From positions 1 to 43,364 of the IMG/VR virus record IMGVR_UViG_3300033998_000443: DNA of 43,364 bases, one strand, 5' to 3'. The translations under genes and the position numbers were made by a program. The DNA is from a virus. The notes below the pieces were generated by a model, which had not been told where the DNA came from, searched no databases, and saw only the letters and a program-made list of their open reading frames with translations. Each line of letters opens with the position of its first letter. Positions within the stretch are counted from its first letter, which is position 1. Shown here piece after piece: positions 1 to 7,153 of the stretch.

Positions 1-1110
1 TCATTTTTGCAATATCCTATTGAGTTTTTCTGCGGCATCCTTGTCCATTTTTTCTGTAACATGTTGATAAATTTTTTGAGTTATGGCCGGTGTAGAATGA
101 CCTAATCTTTTGGACGCAATTTTAGTTTCCACGCCATATTCTAACATCATGGTAGCATTGAAATGTCGCAAATCATGAAAACGGATATGTGGGAGCTTAT
201 GCTTTTTAAGTAAATCTTTAAAATGGTTGCTGAAGGTCCGGGGATTTATCATACTACCATCTGTTTTACGGCATACCAGTTTTTCTTTATAATCTTGCTC
301 ATTTTTCATACATTCTTCGATACATTTTGCACGATATTTTTTTAATATAGGAATTATATTCTCTGGAATAGATATTGTTCTTTTACTGGTCTCTGATTTG
401 GGCGGTTTAAATATAAATTGCTTATCAACATATATTAAAGTTTGATTAATAGTTATTGTTTTTTCTTCAAGGTTTACATCCTTCCAGCGAAGGCCAAAGA
501 CTTCTCCCCGCCGAAGCCCTAGAAGACCGGCCAAAATTATTGGCAGCTCGTCTTCCGTTCCGGAAATTGATTTCAGAAGGTTATTGAAATTTGTCTCATC
601 ATAAATTTGAGGTTTAAAATTATTTGGTTTTGGAGCTTCAACCATATCAATCGGATTTCTCTCGATTAAATAATTTTTCATAGCATCATCGAGTGCTTTA
701 TGCAAAAGTCTATGCTCATGCAGGACGGTTGTCCCGCTATAACCTTTTTCAAATTCATCATTATAAAACCTTTGTATATCTATCGGTTTTAATTTTTGTA
801 ATTTAAAATTACCCAAAAAAGGGATTATATGTTTTTTAATATACACAGTGTAACTTTCCAATGTGGTTGGTGATAGGTTAGTACAATAATCCTCAAGCCA
901 TTGCAATAAATAACCTTCGACTGTTAACTTCGAAGGCTCAACAAAATTACCTGAAGCGATTCTGTCTTCAAGCTTATTGGCTAATCTTTTTACCTCTGAC
1001 CTTGAATCTGCATATAGCCATTTCCTACGTCTCTTCCCTGTCTTAGGATCCGGGGGCAACTCTACTACTGCCTGCCACCGCCCATCTTTACGTTTAGTTA
1101 TTGTGGCCAT
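1..1110 (-). CDS. int: Phage integrase, tyrosine recombinase family
   Basis: Catalyses site-specific integration and excision of the prophage. The 369-residue protein has an AP2-like arm-binding N-terminus (about residues 1-55, rich in Lys/Arg), a SAM-like core-binding domain (about 60-160) and a C-terminal catalytic domain. The catalytic set is visible: Arg in LGLRRGEV (about R200), HDLR (H312 and R315), H338 in LGHST and nucleophile Y348. Length is normal for Gram-positive phage integrases. The stop codon lies at the window edge, so the attachment site is probably just outside. It is followed on the same strand by the repressor with a 4-bp gap, the usual lysogeny module arrangement. The ATG start has a GAGGAATGAT-type ribosome site inside the end of the repressor gene. 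Confidence 0.96.
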   Translation of the reverse strand: MATITKRKDGRWQAVVELPPDPKTGKRRRKWLYADSRSEVKRLANKLEDRIASGNFVEPSKLTVEGYLLQWLEDYCTNLSPTTLESYTVYIKKHIIPFLGNFKLQKLKPIDIQRFYNDEFEKGYSGTTVLHEHRLLHKALDDAMKNYLIERNPIDMVEAPKPNNFKPQIYDETNFNNLLKSISGTEDELPIILAGLLGLRRGEVFGLRWKDVNLEEKTITINQTLIYVDKQFIFKPPKSETSKRTISIPENIIPILKKYRAKCIEECMKNEQDYKEKLVCRKTDGSMINPRTFSNHFKDLLKKHKLPHIRFHDLRHFNATMMLEYGVETKIASKRLGHSTPAITQKIYQHVTEKMDKDAAEKLNRILQK

Positions 1111-1114
1111 ATTA

Positions 1115-1801
1115 TCATTCCTCCTCTAACAAAACTTTTCCTAATATCCTTACATCACCTTTGCTAACTATCATAGGCTTATATTTAGGGTTAAGAGAAT
1201 GAAGCTCTAAGGCACCGTTACGTTTATATACTTTTTTGCATGTTACAGCGCCATCAATTTCGATTATGGCGATTTCTCCATTTTCTACATCCGGCTGGCT
1301 ATGAACCCACACGGTTGAACCGTTTTTAATGAGAGGTTCCATGCTATCGCCTTTGACTGTCAAACCAAAATCAGCATTTTTGGGGGCGTTATCTGCATTC
1401 TCTATAAAAGAATCTACATATTCCAACGGTTGCCCAGCTGCAGTTTGTCCAAGAATATATTTCTCAGTCATCTTTGCTTTTAAATAATTTGCATAGTTAT
1501 ATAACTCACGCTTACCATATTCAGGTAAGGAATTGAAAATCTCAACTAAGTTATGTGAATCTATGTCTGGTTCTCTAATGTTAGAATATCCAACCAACCA
1601 ATTTACACTAACACCAAAATAGTCAGCTAACCTTTTAACATAAGTTAATTTTGGTTCTCTGAGTTCATTTTCATATTTACTTAATGTAGCTTTTGTAACC
1701 CCGATGGCGTTAGCCACATCTTCTTGTGACACATTTCTTTCTTCTCTAAGTTGTCTTAATCTGCTAGCAAATGTTTTTAATGATATTCCAGTCTCTTTCA
1801 T
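1115..1801 (-). CDS. LexA/CI-type phage repressor (HTH plus S24 peptidase)
   Basis: Maintains lysogeny by binding operators in the adjacent control region. From the ATG at 1801 the protein has 228 residues: an XRE helix-turn-helix at about 10-70, a linker, and a C-terminal S24 self-cleaving domain. The cleavage site is probably Ala122-Gly123 in TAAGQP, the catalytic serine is S153 in GDSMEP, and the lysine partner is K189 or K190 in TCKKVYK. I chose ATG 1801 because AGGAGG lies nine bases upstream; the TTG at 1810 abuts the ribosome site. Family knowledge implies induction through RecA-stimulated autocleavage after DNA damage. Confidence 0.95.
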   Translation of the reverse strand: MKETGISLKTFASRLRQLREERNVSQEDVANAIGVTKATLSKYENELREPKLTYVKRLADYFGVSVNWLVGYSNIREPDIDSHNLVEIFNSLPEYGKRELYNYANYLKAKMTEKYILGQTAAGQPLEYVDSFIENADNAPKNADFGLTVKGDSMEPLIKNGSTVWVHSQPDVENGEIAIIEIDGAVTCKKVYKRNGALELHSLNPKYKPMIVSKGDVRILGKVLLEEE

Positions 1802-1810
1802 TTTGTACAA

Positions 1811-1970
1811 CCTCCTTTTCCTATATTATATCCAAAAGTTTATAAAAATGCTATATTTGTAACCAAAAATTAATAAAAAAATCTCAAATATAGTTGACAA
1901 AAGTTAACGATCTGTTTATAATAGAATTAAGGTATCCGAAAGTTAACATAGAAAAAGGGGGGTCTAAATA
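1811..1970. promoter_or_regulatory. Divergent lysis-lysogeny control region with repeated operator-like sites
   Basis: AT-rich gap between the divergent repressor and Cro-like genes. Similar AAAGTT-centred sequences recur: CCAAAAGTTTATAAA near 1832, CAAAAGTTAAC near 1898 overlapping the rightward promoter spacer, and CGAAAGTTAACATA near 1938. The core GTTAAC at 1903-1908 and 1942-1947 is palindromic. Their placement over and beside the promoter fits repressor/Cro operators. On the minus strand a TATAAT lies just upstream of the repressor ribosome site, but no good -35 box is paired with it. Operator function is inferred. Confidence 0.65.
1894..1922 (+). promoter_or_regulatory. Early rightward promoter, sigma-A consensus
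   Basis: TTGACA at 1894-1899, a 17-base spacer and TATAAT at 1917-1922 are a perfect vegetative promoter. It reads into the Cro-like gene at 1971 and the early operon. A GTTAAC operator-like site sits inside the spacer, so repressor binding there would block polymerase. Confidence 0.9.
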
Positions 1971-2195
1971 ATGCAGAAAAAGTCAAAACCCAATTTTGAA
2001 CTTAAGGCTCTAAGAGCTAAATACAGAATTACTCAAAGAGACATGGCTAAAAGACTTGGTATAGCTGTATCTTCGTACAACCAAAAAGAAAATGGGCTTA
2101 GGGATTTTACACTCACTGAATGTAAAATCATTTCTGAAATACTTAAACATGATCCGAAAACTCTTTTTTTTGAACAGGAAGTATCCAATAGTTAA
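1971..2195 (+). CDS. Cro-like XRE-family HTH regulator
   Basis: First gene of the early rightward operon. The 74-residue protein is essentially one helix-turn-helix domain: KYRITQRDMAKRLGIAVSSYNQKENG covers the recognition helices (given here as a continuous stretch of the predicted domain at about residues 15-41). Small size and divergence from the repressor fit a Cro or accessory regulator. AGGGGGG precedes the ATG with suitable spacing. Whether it opposes the repressor or works with it cannot be read from sequence. Confidence 0.85.
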   Translation: MQKKSKPNFELKALRAKYRITQRDMAKRLGIAVSSYNQKENGLRDFTLTECKIISEILKHDPKTLFFEQEVSNS

Positions 2196-2229
2196 CTACA
2201 TAAAAAATTAACCAGGGGAGGCAAACAAT

Positions 2230-2406
2230 ATGGAAATAGCAATATCAAAAAGAGAAAAAGAGCTGCTGGGTGATAACATAACCTTTAAAAAAGTTATTTT
2301 AACTGACTTCCAGCTTGGATATTTGGAGAACATCCTTGAAGAATACGCCGACAATGAAACAGTAAAAGCAATACTTGAGAACTTAAATCGAGAAGAAAGG
2401 TGCTAA
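2230..2406 (+). CDS. Small early phage protein, unknown function
   Basis: A 58-residue reading frame with a GGGGAGG ribosome site nine bases before the ATG, in line with the neighbouring early genes. It is acidic and probably helical, starting MEIAISKREKELLGDN and ending ENLNREERC. No domain was recognised. Conservation of the ribosome site and tight packing between two genes support it as real. Confidence 0.6.
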   Translation: MEIAISKREKELLGDNITFKKVILTDFQLGYLENILEEYADNETVKAILENLNREERC

Positions 2407-2456
2407 TACCCAAAATTTTTTGAACAGATAATGGACAAGGGGGGGAGGTGAACAGG

Positions 2457-2633
2457 ATGGAAAAGACACTGGAAGAGCGAGTAGAGGAATTAGAAAAGAG
2501 ATTGGCAGAACTTGATGATAAAGCCATTTCTAAAACAATCACTGTAAATCTTTCGAGTGAAAAACTTATAGACAAGTTAAACGAACTCTCAAATCAAATT
2601 CAGCTTTTATCAAAAAGGGTGCCGATGAACTAA
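2457..2633 (+). CDS. Small coiled-coil protein, unknown function
   Basis: A 58-residue protein from the ATG at 2457, preceded by GGGGGAGGTG. The first 25 residues (EERVEELEKRLAELDDK) form clear heptads, and a second helix follows after a short beta-like stretch. It may oligomerise or be a regulatory adaptor. It is convergent with the zinc-ribbon gene downstream. No family assigned. Confidence 0.55.
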   Translation: MEKTLEERVEELEKRLAELDDKAISKTITVNLSSEKLIDKLNELSNQIQLLSKRVPMN

Positions 2634-2644
2634 TCACAACCTAA

Positions 2645-2902
2645 TTATCTAAACTTTTTCAACGTTTTTTCTAAGTCTTTCAAAGACTTGTTAAAGTCCT
2701 TTAGGGCTTTATTGCTGTCACGAATTGATTTTTCAGTAGTTGAATCATGTTGTAATTCAAACTTAGCTTGGCAGGCTGGGCATTGAATTACAGAATGATT
2801 CTTTAAAACTTTACCAAATTTGATTTTAAAGGTTTTCTTGCAATTTGGGCACTGAACTGTGAACGGTTCATCACCGAAAAAATCGTTCAAGTCAAAAGAC
2901 AA
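2645..2902 (-). CDS. Small zinc-ribbon protein
   Basis: Minus-strand gene inside the rightward early region. The protein carries a CPNC...CPAC zinc ribbon similar to MJ0042-type fingers, followed by a charged helical tail of repeated DSNKALKDFNKSLKDLEK-like units, probably a coiled coil. I prefer the TTG start at 2902 because AAGGAG lies nine bases upstream; a GTG at 2926 would add eight residues. Against-the-flow orientation suggests an independently expressed cargo gene. Function unknown. Confidence 0.6.
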   Translation of the reverse strand: MSFDLNDFFGDEPFTVQCPNCKKTFKIKFGKVLKNHSVIQCPACQAKFELQHDSTTEKSIRDSNKALKDFNKSLKDLEKTLKKFR

Positions 2903-2994
2903 TTTAATCAACTCCTTTATCGGCACCCTTAATACTATTTCTACATTGATAAGGCAAATCCTGTAAGTTGACTAAAAAGAGGGAGGTGAGAGGG

Positions 2995-3414
2995 GTGGAA
3001 GAAGAAATGATACAGTTTAGGTATATTACTGATGACGAAAGAAAAAGAGATAAATTCCGTAAGCTGGTAGCTTCAAAGAATTTATCTCGGGAGGATCTGG
3101 TTTTAATATTAACATCCATTAGTTTGAATTACGATATTTTTCCACAAGGCTTGTTAGAGAAGACTCTAGGAATTCAAAAGTTAAGAAATACAAAAGAAAA
3201 ACCAAAAAAAGTAAATTTAAAAAACATTACAACAAAGGCTTTAATCGAAGAATTACAAAGTAGAAAAGGAATAGAAAAAATATCCTTAGGGCAACCTTAT
3301 TCACCCTACGAATTAAGAAAAAAATATGTTCCTTACCGATCTTCTGATGGAACTCGAGGGCTTGTTACTTCCGGTATTGTTCTCTTAATTTCTCCAGATG
3401 TGATAAATGATTAG
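2995..3414 (+). CDS. Hypothetical early phage protein
   Basis: About 139 residues from a GTG at 2995, which has GGAGGTG eight bases upstream; a TTG at 2968 would extend it. The protein is basic in its middle part (KEKPKKVNLKNITTKALIEEL) and has no domain I recognise. Its last 50 bases overlap the minus-strand gene ending at 3365, an unusual tail-to-tail overlap. Confidence 0.6.
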   Translation: MEEEMIQFRYITDDERKRDKFRKLVASKNLSREDLVLILTSISLNYDIFPQGLLEKTLGIQKLRNTKEKPKKVNLKNITTKALIEELQSRKGIEKISLGQPYSPYELRKKYVPYRSSDGTRGLVTSGIVLLISPDVIND

Positions 3415-3649
3415 AAGCACAATAAAAACACCATACAGTAGAAAATGTCTCAATAACATTTGACCCAAAATTTTTACTAATAAGGTATTCATGAATATAT
3501 CCAAAATCATCTTCTTCAGGAAAATCAGGGTTGCTTAAAATATCTCGAGCTAAGTCACCTATAGGAAGATCCACGTCTTTAAAATTAGCAATCCAAGTTT
3601 TAAAGGTCCACGGAATTGGAGTTCCACTGGATAATTTTGAAATACTCAT
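3365..3649 (-). CDS. YozE-like SAM-fold small protein
   Basis: A 94-residue protein resembling the YozE/UPF0346 family: a Trp-containing first helix (FKTWIANF), the GDLARDILSNPDFP segment, then YIHEYLISK and a closing Trp helix (TFSTVWCFY). That family has a SAM-like helical fold and no established biochemical role. GGGAGGAGG precedes the ATG. It is oriented against its neighbours and overlaps the end of the preceding plus-strand gene by 50 bases. Assignment rests on pattern recognition. Confidence 0.6.
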   Translation of the reverse strand: MSISKLSSGTPIPWTFKTWIANFKDVDLPIGDLARDILSNPDFPEEDDFGYIHEYLISKNFGSNVIETFSTVWCFYCASNHLSHLEKLREQYRK

Positions 3650-3713
3650 CTTAATAAATTACCTCCTCCCAGGAACATTTTACCACAATTCAAGAGAAAG
3701 GAGGGCAGTGATT

Positions 3714-3992
3714 ATGTTTAAGGAAGAACTCGAAAGAGAAATCAATAGCATCACTCAACAGCTTAATGAATGTAACCAAATAATAGCTGAAGCCGTAGAA
3801 GCTACCAAAAAAGCAGACAAGCTCCGAACAAAACTAAAAGAACTTATGGTTGAATACCTGAAAATTGATACAGCAAAAGCCGAAATAAAGCCGCTTTTTA
3901 TCTTTCAGGGCAAAACAAAAGACCTTCTCAAAGAGCTCCGGCAAGAGCTTGAGAAGGCACAAAACCACTCACCCTCATTTTACCACTGGTAA
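3714..3992 (+). CDS. Hypothetical helical early protein
   Basis: A 92-residue protein from ATG 3714, chosen because AAAGGAGGG is well placed for it. An in-frame GTG at 3708 is too near the ribosome site. It is strongly helical and coiled-coil-like (EELEREINSITQQLNECNQ, then DLLKELRQELEKAQ). Its stop is immediately followed by the next frame. No function assigned. Confidence 0.55.
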   Translation: MFKEELEREINSITQQLNECNQIIAEAVEATKKADKLRTKLKELMVEYLKIDTAKAEIKPLFIFQGKTKDLLKELRQELEKAQNHSPSFYHW

Positions 3993-4019
3993 ATGAGGGA
4001 ATCAAGGGAGAGAAAAAAG

Positions 4020-4346
4020 GTGATAGGAAAAGACGTAAACAGTTTTTCTACCAAAGAAAACTGGTATGCATTGGTTATATCAATCCTTGGTAATTGTATT
4101 CCGGAAATAGCATTCAAAAAAATTGAAAGTGATCATCCCGACAAAGTGAAAATGCGGTACACCAGAGAAGATCTAAAAGATATAAACAAAATAAAAAGCT
4201 CCGGTGTAACGTATAAAGAATTGGCCGAAATGTATTGCACTACTCCAGATAACTTATACTGCCTTTTAAGTAAAGCAAAGAAAAAAAGGCAATTCCAGAA
4301 AGAAGGGAGGCCGAAACCTAATGCCAGACAAAGAAATAAAGTTTGA
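4020..4346 (+). CDS. HTH-like early phage protein
   Basis: About 108 residues from a GTG at 4020 with GGGAG upstream. An ATG at 3993, directly after the previous stop, would add nine residues. The central segment DINKIKSSGVTYKELAEMY looks like a helix-turn-helix of the Hin/resolvase recognition type, followed by a very basic tail (SKAKKKRQFQKEGRPKP). DNA binding is likely, the role unknown. The end overlaps the PC4-like gene. Confidence 0.55.
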   Translation: MIGKDVNSFSTKENWYALVISILGNCIPEIAFKKIESDHPDKVKMRYTREDLKDINKIKSSGVTYKELAEMYCTTPDNLYCLLSKAKKKRQFQKEGRPKPNARQRNKV

Positions 4347-4539
4347 AATCATACAAAATCTTGGGATCCTCTCTACATCTCCAAAGGGATGGAGAAAAGA
4401 AATCAATTTGATCAGCTGGGATGGCCGAGAACCTAAATACGATATCCGGGATTGGGACCCTGAACATAAAAGAATGAGTAAAGGTATTACGTTGACAACT
4501 GAAGAGCTGAAAAAACTGAAGGAGGCTTTAGATAAGTGA
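4321..4539 (+). CDS. YdbC/PC4-like single-stranded nucleic-acid-binding protein
   Basis: A 72-residue protein closely matching the YdbC family: LGILSTSPKGWRKEINLISW, DGREPKYDIRDWDPEHKRM and the closing SKGITLTTEELKKLKEAL. YdbC proteins are bacterial relatives of the eukaryotic coactivator PC4 and bind single-stranded DNA or RNA as dimers. It overlaps the previous gene and its stop overlaps the next gene, GTGA-style, so it is translated as part of the early operon. A supporting role in replication or transcription is inferred. Confidence 0.85.
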   Translation: MPDKEIKFEIIQNLGILSTSPKGWRKEINLISWDGREPKYDIRDWDPEHKRMSKGITLTTEELKKLKEALDK

Positions 4540-4991
4540 AACTAAAACGAGTGCCCATTAAAAAAATCATTCCACCCGATTCACCTGGCGCAAAAATTAC
4601 TATATCCGGAAAAAATTACATAGGCACCAAACATTATTTACTTCGGGAAGATATAACACCAAAGGCCTTTATCTCCGCAGTAAACGGCCTAAGTGAAATT
4701 AAAGTTCTCAACCCACCAAGTTTTGAAAGCTATTTCAAAGATGATTTTTATCATTGCTCTGATATAGACGCAGAAACTGAGCTTATTAAAGATAAAGTCA
4801 TAGATGGTAAAAAGCTTTTAATTATTATGATCAAAACAGAAGCAGGCCCTGTTTATGTAAATTATGACTATTATTGTTACTTCAAAAAGTTAGGATTAGA
4901 ATTTCGGTTTAACACACCTACGTTACCCATAGGCTTATTCAAAAACAATGAAATCGTCGGGATTTTATGCCCGATAGAATTAAAAAAGTAA
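4536..4991 (+). CDS. Hypothetical phage protein
   Basis: A 151-residue protein starting at a GTG that overlaps the stop of the PC4-like gene. It has mixed alpha/beta character with a possible beta-rich C-terminus (GPVYVNYDYYCYFKKLGLEFRF, roughly residues 108-130, then TLPIGLFKNNEIVGILCPIE). No signal peptide or membrane segment. Not recognised. Confidence 0.6.
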   Translation: MKLKRVPIKKIIPPDSPGAKITISGKNYIGTKHYLLREDITPKAFISAVNGLSEIKVLNPPSFESYFKDDFYHCSDIDAETELIKDKVIDGKKLLIIMIKTEAGPVYVNYDYYCYFKKLGLEFRFNTPTLPIGLFKNNEIVGILCPIELKK

Positions 4992-5011
4992 ATCAAAAGG
5001 AGAGAGAAACC

Positions 5012-5407
5012 GTGGATATGAACATCAGTATAAAAATCGACGCACCTGAATTGGCAGGTGCCATTCAAGCCCTGGCCGCAGCTTTGCTTGAAATGTCCAA
5101 ACCTGTATCTGAATCCATGCCAACACCTGAACCAGAACCCACACTTGAATCTACTCCAGCCCCCACTCAAGTACCGATAACAAAAACTGTACAAGCATCG
5201 AATCAAACAGCAGCACTTACAAAACCGGCAGAGGCGTCCACTCACACCATAACCCTGGAAGAAGTCAGGGCCAAACTTGCGGCGCTGTCCCAATCCGGCA
5301 AGCAGGCGCAGGTAAAAGCACTCATTACCAAATTTGGAGCTAAAAAACTAACTGATATACCACCTGAAAAATACCCTGAGCTGCTAGCCGAAGCGGAGGG
5401 GTTATAA
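5012..5407 (+). CDS. Hypothetical phage protein with low-complexity Pro/Glu linker
   Basis: About 131 residues from GTG 5012 (AAGGAGAG eight bases upstream); ATG 5018 is the alternative. An N-terminal helix (APELAGAIQALAAALLE) is joined by a Pro/Glu/Thr-rich linker to a C-terminal domain (ITLEEVRAKLAALSQSGK, then VKALITKFGAKKLTDIP and PELLAEAEGL). Proteins of this layout are common just upstream of DUF2800 genes in Firmicute phages, but their function is not established. Confidence 0.7.
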   Translation: MDMNISIKIDAPELAGAIQALAAALLEMSKPVSESMPTPEPEPTLESTPAPTQVPITKTVQASNQTAALTKPAEASTHTITLEEVRAKLAALSQSGKQAQVKALITKFGAKKLTDIPPEKYPELLAEAEGL

Positions 5408-6576
5408 TGGCGGACCACGCAATCCTTTCCGCCTCGGGATCCGAAAAATGGCTGACCTGCACACCCAGCGTCAGACTGGAACAGCAATTTCCTGAAGAAA
5501 CAAGCGAGTATGCGGCGGAGGGAACCTTCGCCCACTCGCTGGCAGAATTGCATTTAAGACATTATCTGAATCCCAATAAAAAAACCAGATACCTTCGAGA
5601 ATTGAAAAAAGCGCAGGAAAATCCATTCTACTCTCAAGAGATGGAAGATCACATCCAAACTTATATAGATATAGCAATTGAAAAAATTAATAAAGCTCGT
5701 GCCAGATCTAATGATGCTGTAATCCTCCTTGAACAAAAACTTGACTTTAGCCCCTGGGTGCCGGAAGGTTTCGGCACCGGCGACCTGGTTATAATTGCAG
5801 ACGGGATTCTGGAGATCGTTGACCTTAAATACGGGAAGGGGGTGCCGGTCTCAGCGGGAAGAAACACACAAATGCGGCTCTACGGCCTGGGCGCTATAAA
5901 TCAGTTTAACTGCCTCTACGACTTTGATACTGTGCGAATGACTATCGTGCAGCCGAGACTTGATAGCATATCTACCGATGAGGTTACAGTAGAAGATCTT
6001 CTGGCCTGGGGAGAAACCTACGTCAAGCCCAGAGCAGAGATGGCATTTAAAGGAGAAGGAGAATTTGTCGCCGGCGAACACTGCCGGTTTTGCCGGGCTC
6101 GGTTCACATGCAGAGCACGGGCAGAGGCAAACCTGGAACTTGCAAAATATGAATTTCGAGAACCGGCGTTGCTAACACATGAAGAAATAGCCGAGATCCT
6201 GTTCAAAGCTGAAGAATTACAATCCTGGGTCACCGATATAAAAACCTATGCACTTGATCAAGCAGAAAATCATGGCGTAAAATTCCCGGGCTGGAAGCTG
6301 GTTGAGGGTAGAAGCAACAGAAAATACGCTGATGAAGACGCCGTAGCCCAAACCCTCATTATCGAAGGCTATAAAGAAGAGGAGATTTACACTAAATCTC
6401 TACTCGGAATCACCGCCATGGAAAAGCTCCTGGGCAAAAAGCGCTTTGAAGAGCTTCTCGGTGAATTCATAATTAAACCCCCTGGAAAACCAACTCTAGT
6501 GCCGGAGAGCGACAAAAGACCAGAAATATCTTCCGTTGCTTCGGCAGTGGAAGATTTTAAAGAAAATATTATATGA
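5407..6576 (+). CDS. DUF2800 protein, PD-(D/E)XK nuclease-like
   Basis: A 389-residue protein matching the DUF2800 family of phage recombination/replication loci. The N-terminus LSASGSEKWLTCTPSVRLE and EGTFAHSLAELHL are typical. GTGDLVI...ILEIVDLKYGKG provides the D...ExK arrangement of the nuclease superfamily, and the C-terminal cluster CRFCRARFTC could bind an iron-sulfur or zinc centre as in AddB/Cas4-like nucleases. A RecB-like exonuclease role is inferred. Start overlaps the previous stop by one base, and the DUF2815 gene follows directly. Confidence 0.85.
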   Translation: MADHAILSASGSEKWLTCTPSVRLEQQFPEETSEYAAEGTFAHSLAELHLRHYLNPNKKTRYLRELKKAQENPFYSQEMEDHIQTYIDIAIEKINKARARSNDAVILLEQKLDFSPWVPEGFGTGDLVIIADGILEIVDLKYGKGVPVSAGRNTQMRLYGLGAINQFNCLYDFDTVRMTIVQPRLDSISTDEVTVEDLLAWGETYVKPRAEMAFKGEGEFVAGEHCRFCRARFTCRARAEANLELAKYEFREPALLTHEEIAEILFKAEELQSWVTDIKTYALDQAENHGVKFPGWKLVEGRSNRKYADEDAVAQTLIIEGYKEEEIYTKSLLGITAMEKLLGKKRFEELLGEFIIKPPGKPTLVPESDKRPEISSVASAVEDFKENII

Positions 6577-6592
6577 GAAGGAGAAATGCGAG

Positions 6593-7147
6593 ATGGCAAT
6601 CACAAATTCAGACACCAAAGTAATTACAGGGAAAGTGAGATTCAGCTACTGCCATATTTTTAAGCCGGTAGCAATATCAGAGGGGCAGGAACCGAAATAC
6701 AGCGTATGCCTGCTCATACCGAAATCAGACAAAGAAACCCTGAAAAAAATTAAAGCAGCAATTGAGGCGGCCAAACAATTAGGCGTCAGCCTATGGGGAG
6801 GAAAGATACCGGCCAATCTAAAGCTACCCCTCCGGGATGGAGATGAAGAAAGACCGGACCAGCCGGAATTCAAAGGCCATTATTTCCTTAACGCTACGTC
6901 AAAACAGAAACCCGGTATCGTGGACAGGCAATTAAATGAAATAATTGACTCCACCGAGGTTTACTCCGGCTGCTACGGGCGGGCAAGCATCAATTTCTAC
7001 CCCTTCAACCAGGCGGGAAACAAAGGAATTGCCTGCGGCCTCAATAACATCCAAAAACTGGCCGACGGAGATTACCTGGGCGGCCGAAGCAGACCTGAAG
7101 ACGATTTCGATGTAGTCGAAGACGAAGAAGAAGACTTCTTAGGTTGA
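6593..7147 (+). CDS. DUF2815 single-stranded DNA-binding protein
   Basis: A 184-residue protein of the DUF2815 family, related to T7 gp2.5-type ssDNA-binding proteins with an OB fold. Visible marks are the core TGKVRFSYCHIFKPVA, YSVCLLIPKSD and YFLNATSKQKP, and a strongly acidic C-terminal tail (DVVEDEEEDFLG) like that used by SSBs to recruit partner proteins. ATG 6593 has AAGGAG nine bases upstream. It lies between the nuclease-like gene and the DNA polymerase, as in many Firmicute phages. Confidence 0.87.
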   Translation: MAITNSDTKVITGKVRFSYCHIFKPVAISEGQEPKYSVCLLIPKSDKETLKKIKAAIEAAKQLGVSLWGGKIPANLKLPLRDGDEERPDQPEFKGHYFLNATSKQKPGIVDRQLNEIIDSTEVYSGCYGRASINFYPFNQAGNKGIACGLNNIQKLADGDYLGGRSRPEDDFDVVEDEEEDFLG

Positions 7148-7153
7148 TGAGCT

